Assembly: GCA_964383325.1 (NCBI GenBank)
Contig: CAYLGY010000075.1
Location: 1 to 12,780, forward strand
Length of the DNA stretch: 12,780 bases
Source of the DNA: CAYLGY01 sp964383325
GTDB lineage: Bacteria > Pseudomonadota > Alphaproteobacteria > Rhizobiales > Rhizobiaceae
Direction: 5' to 3'
A program made the translations under genes and the position numbers. The stretch's first letter is position 1; every line of letters starts with the position of its first letter. The notes under the pieces were generated by a model, which saw only the letters and a list, made by a program, of their open reading frames with translations, ran no database searches and had not been told where the DNA came from. Positions 6,770 through 12,780 of this stretch are shown one piece after another.

Positions 6770-6777
6770 CTCAAGTC

Positions 6778-7443
6778 CTAGAAGTGCACGCCGATGCCGA
6801 ACATCACCTTGCTCTGCTTGGCATCCACCTCGACCGGTCCGGGGAGCGTCAGGTCGAAGGTCTTGCTGCCATAGTCCGTGTAGCGATATTCGGCGCGGCC
6901 GAACATCATCTCGGTGAACTTGACATCTACGCCCGCGCCCGCGGTCCAGCCAACCATCGTCGCATCGTCGCTGACGACGCCGTCGCTGACTTCCATGCGG
7001 CCATAGGCAAGGCCGCCCGTGCCATAGACCAGGACGCGGTCCGTCGCGGCATAGCCGAGCCGGGCGCGCAGCGAGCCGTCAAAACCCGACTTGGCTTCGT
7101 AAATGCCGTTATCGCCCTTGTTCCAGTTGTAGCCGATATCGGTCTCGGCGCCGACCACGAAATTGTCGAACTGCACCTGGGCGCCACCGAAGAGGCCGCC
7201 GGCGAGGCCATTCGTGTTGATGCCGACGGACGGAATGTAATCCAGGTCCGTATCGCCCCAGCCATAGCCAAGGGTGACGCCTGCATAGACGCCTGTCCAC
7301 GACGGAACGGGCGCCGCCTCCTCGAAGACCGGGGCCGAAGGCGCCGGCGGCGTATCGTAGATCACATCGGCCGCCAGGGCCGAAACAGAGGAAAGCGCCA
7401 GGGCCATGGCGGCAGCCATAGGCAAATGGGTTCTCTTTACCAT
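6778..7443 (-). CDS. Outer membrane beta-barrel protein, Omp25/Omp31 family
   Basis: A small outer membrane porin-like protein of the kind abundant in Rhizobiales (Brucella Omp25/Omp31 relatives). The product is 221 residues with a signal peptide (basic MVKR, hydrophobic core, cleavage near residue 24 after SALA). A short proline-rich segment follows, then SWTGVYAGVTLGYGWG, typical of the first strand. Later come SLRARLGYAATDRVLVYGTG, VGWTAGAGVDVKF and FGRAEYRYTDYG, all characteristic of this family. It ends in VMFGIGVHF with the terminal Phe used for barrel assembly. The start is the second ATG (7443), because AAGGAG lies eight bases upstream of it but only two from the ATG at 7449. The gene stands alone, divergent from uvrC, with its own promoter region and a 3' hairpin. 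Confidence 0.93.
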   Translation of the reverse strand: MVKRTHLPMAAAMALALSSVSALAADVIYDTPPAPSAPVFEEAAPVPSWTGVYAGVTLGYGWGDTDLDYIPSVGINTNGLAGGLFGGAQVQFDNFVVGAETDIGYNWNKGDNGIYEAKSGFDGSLRARLGYAATDRVLVYGTGGLAYGRMEVSDGVVSDDATMVGWTAGAGVDVKFTEMMFGRAEYRYTDYGSKTFDLTLPGPVEVDAKQSKVMFGIGVHF

Positions 7444-7451
7444 ACTCATTA

Positions 7452-7457
7452 CTCCTT
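7452..7457 (-). promoter_or_regulatory. Ribosome binding site of the omp gene
   Basis: AAGGAG on the minus strand lies eight bases before the ATG at 7443 and two bases before the in-frame ATG at 7449. The spacing favours 7443. Confidence 0.8.
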
Positions 7458-7505
7458 TACCGCATCTCTTCGCGCGCCATGCCCGCCCGCACGGTCGCGA
7501 CTACA

Positions 7506-7547
7506 AACCTATTTCGGGTTTGAATCTGGCCAAAACGTTCCCGAAAT
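7506..7547 (-). promoter_or_regulatory. Candidate promoter and inverted repeats upstream of omp
   Basis: On the minus strand TTGGCC (7533-7528) and TAGGTT (7511-7506) are 16 bases apart, a moderate -35/-10 pair. Two inverted repeats overlap it: CAAACC (7504-7509) with GGTTTG (7517-7522), and the eight-base pair ATTTCGGG (7511-7518) with CCCGAAAT (7540-7547). They may be operator half sites. The regulator is unknown. Confidence 0.35.
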
Positions 7548-7608
7548 CTGGTGTTTCCGGGTCCACAATGTGGCGGAATTGGGGTGTGTCCTTCGTGCAA
7601 CATTGAAT

Positions 7609-7637
7609 TTGGCCATTGCCGGCCGGCGGTCTATATG
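7609..7637 (+). promoter_or_regulatory. Candidate promoter of uvrC
   Basis: TTGGCC (7609-7614) and TATATG (7632-7637) are 17 bases apart, ending 35 bases before the uvrC ATG. The match is reasonable but not strong. No SOS-box-like motif was recognised in 7444-7672. Confidence 0.4.
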
Positions 7638-7672
7638 TGGTTGGCACGCGCCGTGCGGAACAGGGATCGGAG

Positions 7673-9619
7673 ATGGAAAACAGGCCGCGGAACGAATTGC
7701 TGACAGATAGCGAATGGAACCGTAGCGAAGCCAGCGAGGCGCTCAGCGGCGCGGAGACCATTGCCGTCTTTGTCCGCCGGCTTCCGAACCGGCCCGGTGT
7801 CTACCGCATGCTCGATGGAGAGGGCGAAGTACTCTATGTCGGGAAGGCGCGCAATCTGCGCAAGCGGGTCGCGAGCTACGCTCAGGGGCGCGTGCATTCG
7901 GACCGGATCATGCGCATGGTCGGCCAGACCCGGTCGATGGAATTCATCGTCACGCGCTCGGAGACCGAAGCGCTGTTGCTGGAAGCAAATCTCATCAAGC
8001 GCCTTCGGCCGCGCTACAATGTGCTGCTGCGGGATGACAAGTCCTATCCCTATATCCTGCTTGCAGAGGACCATCCGGCGCCGGGCATCTACAAGCATCG
8101 CGGCGCCCGCGTGCACAAGGGCAGCTATTTCGGCCCCTTTGCCTCTGCTGGCGCTGTAGACCGGACGATCAACACGTTGCAGCGGGCCTTCCTGATCCGC
8201 ACCTGCAGCGACTCCTTCTACGAGAATCGCACCCGGCCCTGTCTCCTGCATCAGATCAAGCGCTGCTCGGCGCCCTGCACGGGCGAGATCAGCCTGCCCG
8301 ATTATGCCCGTCTGGTGCAGGAAGCACGGGACTTCCTGTCCGGCCGGTCGGACCGGATCCGGGCCCAGCTTGCACAAGCCATGCAGGCTGCCGCCGCTGA
8401 TCTCGATTTCGAACGCGCCGCACGTTACCGCGACCGGCTGGCGGCGCTGTCGCAGATCCAGAGCCATCAGGGCGTCAATACCCGCGCCGTCGAGGAGGCC
8501 GATGTCTTTGCCCTGCATCGTGCCGGCGACCAGACCTGCATCGAGGTCTTCTTCTTCCGTACCGGACAGAACTGGGGCAATCGTTCCTATTTTCCGCGCG
8601 CCGACCCTGCCATGTCCTCGGCGGAGCTGCTCGCTTCCTTCCTGTCGCAATTCTATGACGACAAGCCCAGCCCGCGCCTGATCCTGCTTTCGGAGGCGCC
8701 AGAGGAACAGGAATTGCTCGCCGAGGCGCTGTCGGCCCGCGCCGGTCGCCGGGTGGAAATCGCGGTGCCGCGGCGCGGCGAGAAGAAGGATCTCGTGGAC
8801 CATGCCATGCAGAATGCGCGCGAAACGCTTGGCCGGCGGCTGGCGGAGCGGTCGAGCCAGACGAAGCTTCTGGACGGGTTGGCGCAATCGCTTGGGCTGG
8901 AACGGCCGCCGCGCCGGATCGAGGTCTATGATAATTCGCACATCATGGGCACCAATGCCGTCGGCGCGATGATCGTCTCGGGCCCGGAAGGCCTGGTGCG
9001 CAACCAGTACCGCAAGTTCAACATCCGGACCGAAAATCTGACTCCGGGCGACGATTTCGGCATGATGCGCGAAGTCCTCGGCCGGCGCTTCTCGCGCCTG
9101 TTGCGCGAGCGCGGCCTGCCCGGGCAAGTCGAGGAGGCAGGCGAAACGGGCGATCTGCTACCGGCCTGGCCGGACCTCATCCTGATCGATGGCGGTGCCG
9201 GACAGCTTTCGGCTGTCATGACCATCCTGGAAGAGCTTGGAATCACCGGCGATGTCGCCGTCGCCGCCATTGCCAAGGGCGTGGACCGCGATGCCGGCCG
9301 CGAACGGATCTTCCTGCCCGGCAAGGCACCCTTCACCCTGCCACCGCGCGACCCGGTGCTTTATTTCATCCAGCGTCTGCGCGACGAGGCGCACCGCTTC
9401 GCCATCGGCTCGCACCGGACCCGACGGCGCAAGGAGATGGCCCGCAATCCGCTGGACGAGATTGCCGGCATCGGGCCAAGGCGGCGTAAGGCCCTCCTGC
9501 ATCATTTCGGCTCGGCCAAGGCCGTCAGCCGCGCTTCGGTCGAGGATTTGCGGGCCGTGGAGGGAATTTCCGAGCAGATGGCCCGCCTGGTACATGCCCA
9601 TTTCCATGATCGCGACTGA
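7673..9619 (+). CDS. uvrC: Excinuclease ABC subunit C
   Basis: UvrC makes the two incisions around DNA lesions in nucleotide excision repair, acting with the UvrB-DNA complex. The 648-residue product has an N-terminal GIY-YIG nuclease (about 38-115; PGVYRM, VLYVGKARNLRKRV, catalytic Glu near ETEALLLEANLIKR). Four cysteines follow (178, 190, 198, 202), at the positions that bind a 4Fe-4S cluster in UvrC proteins. Next are a UvrB-binding UVR motif (about 228-265), the RNase H-like 5' nuclease with Asp420 (VYDNSH), Asp506 (LIDGG) and His574 (DEAHRFA), and C-terminal helix-hairpin-helix motifs (about 592-648; IAGIGPRRRKALL, VEGISEQMA). All catalytic residues appear intact. ATG 7673 is preferred, with AGGGAT about six bases upstream; the upstream frame opens only with a TTG at 7616 and looks non-coding. 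It is divergent from omp and pgsA follows after 83 bases. Confidence 0.97.
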   Translation: MENRPRNELLTDSEWNRSEASEALSGAETIAVFVRRLPNRPGVYRMLDGEGEVLYVGKARNLRKRVASYAQGRVHSDRIMRMVGQTRSMEFIVTRSETEALLLEANLIKRLRPRYNVLLRDDKSYPYILLAEDHPAPGIYKHRGARVHKGSYFGPFASAGAVDRTINTLQRAFLIRTCSDSFYENRTRPCLLHQIKRCSAPCTGEISLPDYARLVQEARDFLSGRSDRIRAQLAQAMQAAAADLDFERAARYRDRLAALSQIQSHQGVNTRAVEEADVFALHRAGDQTCIEVFFFRTGQNWGNRSYFPRADPAMSSAELLASFLSQFYDDKPSPRLILLSEAPEEQELLAEALSARAGRRVEIAVPRRGEKKDLVDHAMQNARETLGRRLAERSSQTKLLDGLAQSLGLERPPRRIEVYDNSHIMGTNAVGAMIVSGPEGLVRNQYRKFNIRTENLTPGDDFGMMREVLGRRFSRLLRERGLPGQVEEAGETGDLLPAWPDLILIDGGAGQLSAVMTILEELGITGDVAVAAIAKGVDRDAGRERIFLPGKAPFTLPPRDPVLYFIQRLRDEAHRFAIGSHRTRRRKEMARNPLDEIAGIGPRRRKALLHHFGSAKAVSRASVEDLRAVEGISEQMARLVHAHFHDRD

Positions 9620-9702
9620 ACCGGCGGCAGCACCCCTTGCAATGTTGGCGAAATATGATTGCATCTCCCCATCGCCTGCCCTCCACGAGAAAGACCCAGT
9701 TA

Positions 9703-10293
9703 ATGCCGAAGCACGCCTTCAACCTGCCCAATTTGCTGACCTATGGCCGGATTCTGGCGGTGCCGCTCGTTGTCCTGTGCTTCTTTCTCGAGGGGCGCCT
9801 GCAATCGAGCGATTTTGCGCGCTGGACTGCGCTGGCGATCTTCATCCTCGCCAGCATCACCGATTTCTTCGACGGCTATCTGGCGCGGATCTGGAAGCAG
9901 ACTTCCAATATCGGCCGCATGCTTGACCCCATCGCGGACAAGCTGCTGGTCGCAACCTGTCTGCTGCTGCTCGCCGCCGATACCGAACATACCATTGCCG
10001 GCTGGTCCCTGTGGGCAGCGATCGTCATCCTGTGCCGCGAGATCCTTGTCTCAGGCCTGCGCGAATATCTCGCGACGCTGCAGGTCTCCGTGCCGGTCAC
10101 CCGGCTTGCCAAATGGAAGACCACGATCCAGCTCTTTGCCATCGGGTTCCTGCTGGCCGGGCCGGCAGGAGACAAGATCTTCCCGATCACCACGCAGACC
10201 GGAATCGCTTTGCTGTGGATTTCGGCACTGGTAACGCTCTATACAGGCTATGATTATTTCCGCGCCGGCCTGAAGCACGTCATCGAGAACTGA
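9703..10293 (+). CDS. pgsA: CDP-diacylglycerol-glycerol-3-phosphate 3-phosphatidyltransferase
   Basis: Inner-membrane enzyme that joins CDP-diacylglycerol and glycerol 3-phosphate to give phosphatidylglycerol phosphate, the committed step to phosphatidylglycerol and cardiolipin. The 196-residue product begins MPKHAFNLPNLLTYGRI, typical for PgsA. It carries the full CDP-alcohol phosphotransferase motif D-x2-D-G-x2-A-R-x8-G-x3-D-x3-D at Asp54, Asp57, Gly58, Ala61, Arg62, Gly71, Asp75 and Asp79. Several hydrophobic membrane segments are visible (about 11-30, 42-53, 81-93, 101-118, 141-156, 166-183). The ATG at 9703 matches the family N-terminus; in-frame ATGs upstream (from 9655) would add unrelated residues. 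It lies 83 bases after uvrC and three bases before moaD, so it is probably co-transcribed with moaD and moaE. Confidence 0.95.
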   Translation: MPKHAFNLPNLLTYGRILAVPLVVLCFFLEGRLQSSDFARWTALAIFILASITDFFDGYLARIWKQTSNIGRMLDPIADKLLVATCLLLLAADTEHTIAGWSLWAAIVILCREILVSGLREYLATLQVSVPVTRLAKWKTTIQLFAIGFLLAGPAGDKIFPITTQTGIALLWISALVTLYTGYDYFRAGLKHVIEN

Positions 10294-10296
10294 ATC

Positions 10297-10548
10297 ATGC
10301 GCATTGTCTATTTTTCCTGGATCCGTGAACGCATCGGCAAGGAGGGCGAGGAAATCGACCCGCCGGCGGAAATCGCGACCGTGCGTGACCTGCTCGACTG
10401 GCTGCGCACGCGGGGCGAAGAATATGAATGGGCGCTGGAACATCCCTCGGCGGTTCGGGTCGCGCTCGACATGGAACATGTCCACCATGACGAGAGGCTG
10501 GGCACTCCCTATGAGGTCGCCCTGTTTCCGCCGATGACCGGAGGATGA
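10297..10548 (+). CDS. moaD: Molybdopterin synthase sulfur-carrier subunit MoaD
   Basis: Small ubiquitin-like subunit of molybdopterin synthase; its C-terminal glycine carries the thiocarboxylate sulfur transferred to precursor Z (cPMP) in molybdenum cofactor synthesis. The product is 83 residues, a usual MoaD length. It starts MRIVYFSWIRERIG and ends FPPMTGG with the essential Gly-Gly. The start lies three bases after the pgsA stop. The two GGA codons for the terminal Gly-Gly form the GGAGGA ribosome binding site of moaE, and only four bases separate the moaD stop and moaE start, so the two subunits are tightly coupled. Confidence 0.95.
   Translation: MRIVYFSWIRERIGKEGEEIDPPAEIATVRDLLDWLRTRGEEYEWALEHPSAVRVALDMEHVHHDERLGTPYEVALFPPMTGG
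10540..10545 (+). promoter_or_regulatory. Ribosome binding site of moaE inside moaD
   Basis: GGAGGA is a near-consensus Shine-Dalgarno sequence, seven bases before the TTG at 10553. It settles the unusual TTG start of moaE and is at the same time the Gly-Gly codon pair of MoaD. Confidence 0.85.
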
Positions 10549-10552
10549 TCCC

Positions 10553-11044
10553 TTGTCATCGAACTGCGCCGTCACCATCCGCGTCCAGCGTCAGGATTTC
10601 GACATTGCCGGCGAGATTCGCGCCATTGGCGAAGGGCGGCGGGACATCGGCGCGGTTGTAAGCTTCACGGGGCTCTGCCGTGACGAGGAAGGCCGGCTGG
10701 ATGCGCTGGAGCTGGAACATTATCCGGCCATGGCCGAGCGCGAGTTGCAGCGAATCGCTGCCGAGGCCGCCGGACGCTGGCCGTTGGCCGCCATCACCAT
10801 TCTCCATCGTCATGGCAGGATTGCCGCCGGGGAGAACATCGTTCTCGTCGTCACTGCATCCGCGCACCGGCAGGCTGCCTTCGAGGCCGCCGCCTTCCTG
10901 ATGGACTACCTGAAGACGCGCGCGCCGTTCTGGAAGAAGGAACTTCCGGCCGGAGGCAGCGAAGGCGGCTGGGTTGAGGCGCGCTCCGAGGACGATGAGG
11001 CCTCGGAACGCTGGAAGAAGCACGCGCCGCGCGCCGGAGATTAG
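10553..11044 (+). CDS. moaE: Molybdopterin synthase catalytic subunit MoaE
   Basis: Catalytic subunit that, with MoaD, inserts two sulfurs into precursor Z to form molybdopterin. The product is 163 residues and starts with TTG, supported by the strong GGAGGA upstream. Family motifs are VSFTGLCRD (36-44), LELEHYPAMAE (52-62), ILHRHGRIAAGE (83-94), and the active-site block DYLKTRAPFWKKE (118-130), where Lys121 and Lys128 correspond in spacing to the two catalytic lysines of E. coli MoaE. The C-terminus (about 136-163) is charged. It is the last gene of the uvrC-pgsA-moaD-moaE run. A molybdoenzyme must exist elsewhere in the genome; none is in this window. Confidence 0.95.
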   Translation: MSSNCAVTIRVQRQDFDIAGEIRAIGEGRRDIGAVVSFTGLCRDEEGRLDALELEHYPAMAERELQRIAAEAAGRWPLAAITILHRHGRIAAGENIVLVVTASAHRQAAFEAAAFLMDYLKTRAPFWKKELPAGGSEGGWVEARSEDDEASERWKKHAPRAGD

Positions 11045-11107
11045 CCCATGATGCTGTCCGGTGGAGTCGGCATCATCATCTGACTTCCTGTCCGCGCAGA
11101 TTCCAAT

Positions 11108-11132
11108 CCGGAAAGCGGAAAACGCTTTCCGG
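11108..11132. repeat. Palindrome between moaE and ndk (shared palindrome, copy 2)
   Basis: A perfect ten-base-pair stem (11108-11117 with 11123-11132) and a five-base loop lie between the convergent 3' ends of moaE and ndk. It could stop transcription from either side, although no T run adjoins it. It is 21/25 identical to 6745-6769, which also lies between convergent genes. Elsewhere in 11045-11170 there is a weak inverted repeat ATGATGC (11048-11054) / GCATCAT (11070-11076) just after the moaE stop. Confidence 0.65.
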
Positions 11133-11141
11133 GAACCTCCC

Positions 11142-11164
11142 CGGGCACCGAAGGACAGTGCCCG
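11142..11164 (-). terminator. Hairpin after ndk
   Basis: CGGGCAC (11142-11148) and GTGCCCG (11158-11164) form a seven-base-pair stem with a nine-base loop, six bases after the ndk stop on the minus strand. No T run follows; the palindrome at 11108-11132 comes next, so the two may act in tandem. Confidence 0.45.
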
Positions 11165-11170
11165 CCTGTT

Positions 11171-11593
11171 TCAGCCGACAATATCGGTTTCGGCGAACCA
11201 GTAGCGGATCTCCTCGGCCGCGGTCTCCGGCCCGTCGGAGCCATGGACGGAATTCTCGCCGATCGACTGCGCGAAGGTCTTGCGGATCGTGCCCTCCGCG
11301 GCATCGGCCGGGTTGGTGGCGCCCATGATCTCCCGGTTGCGGGCGATCGCATTCTCGCCTTCCAGCACCTGCACGATGGTCGGGCCAGAGGACATGAACT
11401 CGCAGAGCTCGTCGAAGAATGGGCGGTCCTTGTGGACGGCATAGAAGCCCTCGGCCTGGCGGCGGCTCATCCAGACCCGGCGGGAGGCAATGACCCGCAG
11501 GCCTCCATCCTCCAGCATCTTGGTGATGGCGCCGGTCAGGTTGCGGCGGGTTGCATCGGGCTTGATCATGGAAAAAGTGCGTTCGATCGCCAT
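11171..11593 (-). CDS. ndk: Nucleoside diphosphate kinase
   Basis: Cytoplasmic enzyme that transfers the gamma phosphate from ATP to other (deoxy)nucleoside diphosphates through a phosphohistidine. The product is 140 residues, the normal length. It starts MAIERTFSMIKPDA with Lys11, has the central NREIMGATNPADA (86-98) and the active-site segment NSVHGSDG (114-121) with catalytic His117. GAGGA about five bases before the ATG at 11593 is a good ribosome binding site. A possible promoter on the minus strand (TTTCCT, 17 bases, TATAGG) lies about 40-70 bases upstream. It is convergent with moaE and divergent from the DinB-family gene. Confidence 0.97.
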   Translation of the reverse strand: MAIERTFSMIKPDATRRNLTGAITKMLEDGGLRVIASRRVWMSRRQAEGFYAVHKDRPFFDELCEFMSSGPTIVQVLEGENAIARNREIMGATNPADAAEGTIRKTFAQSIGENSVHGSDGPETAAEEIRYWFAETDIVG

Positions 11594-11743
11594 GGAATCC
11601 TCGATTGAATGGTGATTGGGAGAATGAAGGCCCTATAGAGCCTTTCGCCGCAAAAGGAAACGGCGCGAGGGCGCAAAACGGATTCCACTTTTCGCCCCGC
11701 TGCCTTATGGTCGCCTCGACCCGATCCAGTGCAGAAGCGCGCA

Positions 11744-12259
11744 ATGATGAAAAAGCATTTCCTGATGATGGCAACCTATAATCGCTGGGCCAACCGCCTC
11801 CTTTACGACGGTGTGGCGATCCTGACCGAGGAGGAGTTCCGCCAGGACACCGGCGCTTTCTTCGCTTCCATGTGCGGCACGCTGAACCACATCCTCGTCG
11901 CTGACCTGATCTGGATGCACAGGTTCACCGGCAAGGGCGAGCTTCCCGGCGGTCTCGACACCATCCTGCATGACGAGTTCGATGAATTGCGCGAGGCGCG
12001 CGAAGCCACCGACGAGCGCATTCTGGAATGGGTCGGGGGATTGGGCGAGGACGAACTGGCGGGCCGCTTCCACTACATGACCGTCACCGACCTGAAGACG
12101 GTGAGCCAGCGTCTTGCGCCGGCATTGGCGCATTTCTTCAACCACCAGACCCATCACCGCGGCCAGGCGCACATGATCCTCAGCGTGCTCGGCGAGACAC
12201 CGCCCTCGCTTGACCTGATCTATTTCCAGCGCAGCGCCGACGGCCGGGAATTCGCCTGA
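11744..12259 (+). CDS. DinB-family metal-binding protein
   Basis: DinB/YfiT-like proteins are four-helix bundles with a His3 metal site; several are thiol transferases, but the substrate of this one cannot be told. The product is 171 residues from ATG 11744 and reads MMKKHFLMMATYNRWANRLLY at the start, which is typical. The likely metal ligands are His49 (GTLNHILVADLIWMHR) and His134 and His138 in NHQTHHRGQ (133-141), with His137 beside them. An in-frame GTG at 11729 and an ATG at 11747 are alternative starts; no strong ribosome binding site decides. The gene is divergent from ndk. It has no link to the SOS DNA polymerase also called DinB. Confidence 0.9.
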   Translation: MMKKHFLMMATYNRWANRLLYDGVAILTEEEFRQDTGAFFASMCGTLNHILVADLIWMHRFTGKGELPGGLDTILHDEFDELREAREATDERILEWVGGLGEDELAGRFHYMTVTDLKTVSQRLAPALAHFFNHQTHHRGQAHMILSVLGETPPSLDLIYFQRSADGREFA

Positions 12260-12342
12260 AGGGGTAGCGGAGCGCCATCCGGTCCCTGCCCGGAGCCCGA
12301 GGCACTTGCATTGCCGCCGTCCTTCCGTCAAAACCGCCAGCC

Positions 12343-12780
12343 ATGCTAGTTCTCAACGATCTCAGCCTGCGCATCGCAGGACGCCTTCTGCTCGATCATG
12401 CCTCCCTGTCGCTGCCCGATGGCGCGAGGGCCGGGCTGGTCGGCCGCAACGGCACCGGCAAGACCACACTCTTCCGGGCCATTACTGGCGAGATCGAGCC
12501 TGAAACCGGAACCATCTCCCTGCCGAGGAACACGCGCATCGGACAGGTGGCGCAGGAAGCGCCGGGCACGAACGAGCCGCTGATCGACATCGTTCTCCGT
12601 GCGGATCAGGAGCGCGCGCGCCTGCTTGCCGAAGCCGAGACGGCCACCGATCCGCATCGCATAGCCGAGATCCAGACCCGCCTTGCCGATATCGGCGCCC
12701 ATTCGGCCGAGGCGCGGGCTGCCGCGATCCTCGCTGGCCTCGGTTTCGACGCTGCGGCGCAGTAGCGCCCGGCGGCCTCG
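12343..12780 (+). pseudogene. ABC-F family ATPase, N-terminal part with an in-frame amber codon (runs to window edge)
   Basis: ABC-F proteins are soluble tandem ATPases, many acting on ribosomes. The frame opens at ATG 12343 and reads through MLVLNDLSLRIAGRLLLDHAS, Walker A GRNGTGKTT (34-42), a Q-loop region (VAQEAP), a charged helical insert, and AEARAAAILAGLGFDAAAQ. At 12763-12765 it meets TAG after 140 codons. The next five codons in the same frame (RPAAS) match what I remember of family members, where a segment like RP-S-FSGGWRMR with the ABC signature follows. The signature and second ATPase domain would lie beyond the window. So this is a nonsense mutation, a sequencing error or a truncated gene, not a natural C-terminus. 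No ribosome binding site is obvious before the ATG. Confidence 0.7.

Noticed and set aside
7631..9127. 498-codon minus-strand ORF opposite uvrC
   Set aside because: UvrC on the plus strand carries all known motifs over its whole length; the antisense product has no recognisable domain, signal or ribosome binding site.
9620..9702. TATGAT at the uvrC-pgsA gap as a -10 element for pgsA
   Set aside because: No acceptable -35 stands 16 to 18 bases upstream; the gap is short enough for read-through from uvrC.
11744..12259. DinB gene as SOS DNA polymerase IV
   Set aside because: The name is shared only. The product is a 171-residue His3 metal-binding bundle, far shorter than a Y-family polymerase and without its motifs.
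1..12780. Mobile elements, CRISPR arrays, tRNA or rRNA genes, riboswitches
   Set aside because: No transposase or integrase, no regularly spaced direct repeats, no tRNA-like fold and no known riboswitch pattern were seen on either strand; intergenic regions are all under about 230 bases.

Overview
The window is GC-rich chromosomal DNA with housekeeping gene content and looks like an alphaproteobacterium of the Rhizobiales (Hyphomicrobiales) type. Evidence: a fused SecDF preceded by YajC, an Omp25/31-type outer membrane protein, the order uvrC-pgsA-moaD-moaE, and a DipM/NlpD-like LysM-LytM lipoprotein near the translocon genes. The species cannot be named from this sequence. There is no rRNA, tRNA, CRISPR array, insertion sequence, prophage or other clear mobile element, and no gene-free stretch longer than about 230 bases.

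Layout. (1) 1-2855, minus strand: yajC followed by secDF, the accessory subunits of the Sec translocon; secDF runs off the left edge and its last codons are missing. A good sigma70-like promoter lies upstream of yajC. (2) 3069-3944, plus strand: a DUF815 AAA-type ATPase, divergent from yajC and convergent, 15 bases apart, with (3) 3960-5408, minus strand: a lipoprotein with two LysM domains and a LytM/M23 domain that lacks two zinc-site or catalytic histidines, so probably an amidase activator rather than an enzyme. (4) 5611-6695, plus strand: a two-gene unit overlapping by 4 bases, a secreted four-cysteine protein of unknown function and a lipoprotein RNase T2 with Gln in place of the usual active-site Glu. 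(5) 6778-7443, minus strand: an Omp25/31-like beta-barrel porin. (6) 7673-11044, plus strand: uvrC, pgsA, moaD, moaE, closely spaced and probably co-transcribed at least from pgsA on (nucleotide excision repair, phosphatidylglycerol synthesis, molybdopterin synthase). (7) 11171-11593, minus strand: ndk. (8) 11744-12259, plus strand: a DinB-family protein. (9) 12343 to the right edge, plus strand: the start of an ABC-F ATPase whose frame is broken by an amber codon near the window end.

How they relate. Most genes serve the envelope: protein export (YajC/SecDF), peptidoglycan remodelling at division (LysM-LytM protein), phospholipid synthesis (PgsA), an outer membrane protein and the periplasmic RNase pair. 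The rest are DNA repair, nucleotide balance and molybdenum cofactor synthesis.

No wholly new multi-gene system is evident. The points most worth a second look are the amber codon in the ABC-F gene, the coupled secreted-protein/RNase T2 pair with its altered active site, a near-identical 25-base palindrome at the 3' ends of two unrelated minus-strand genes, the degenerate LytM domain, and the moaD Gly-Gly codons that double as the moaE ribosome binding site.
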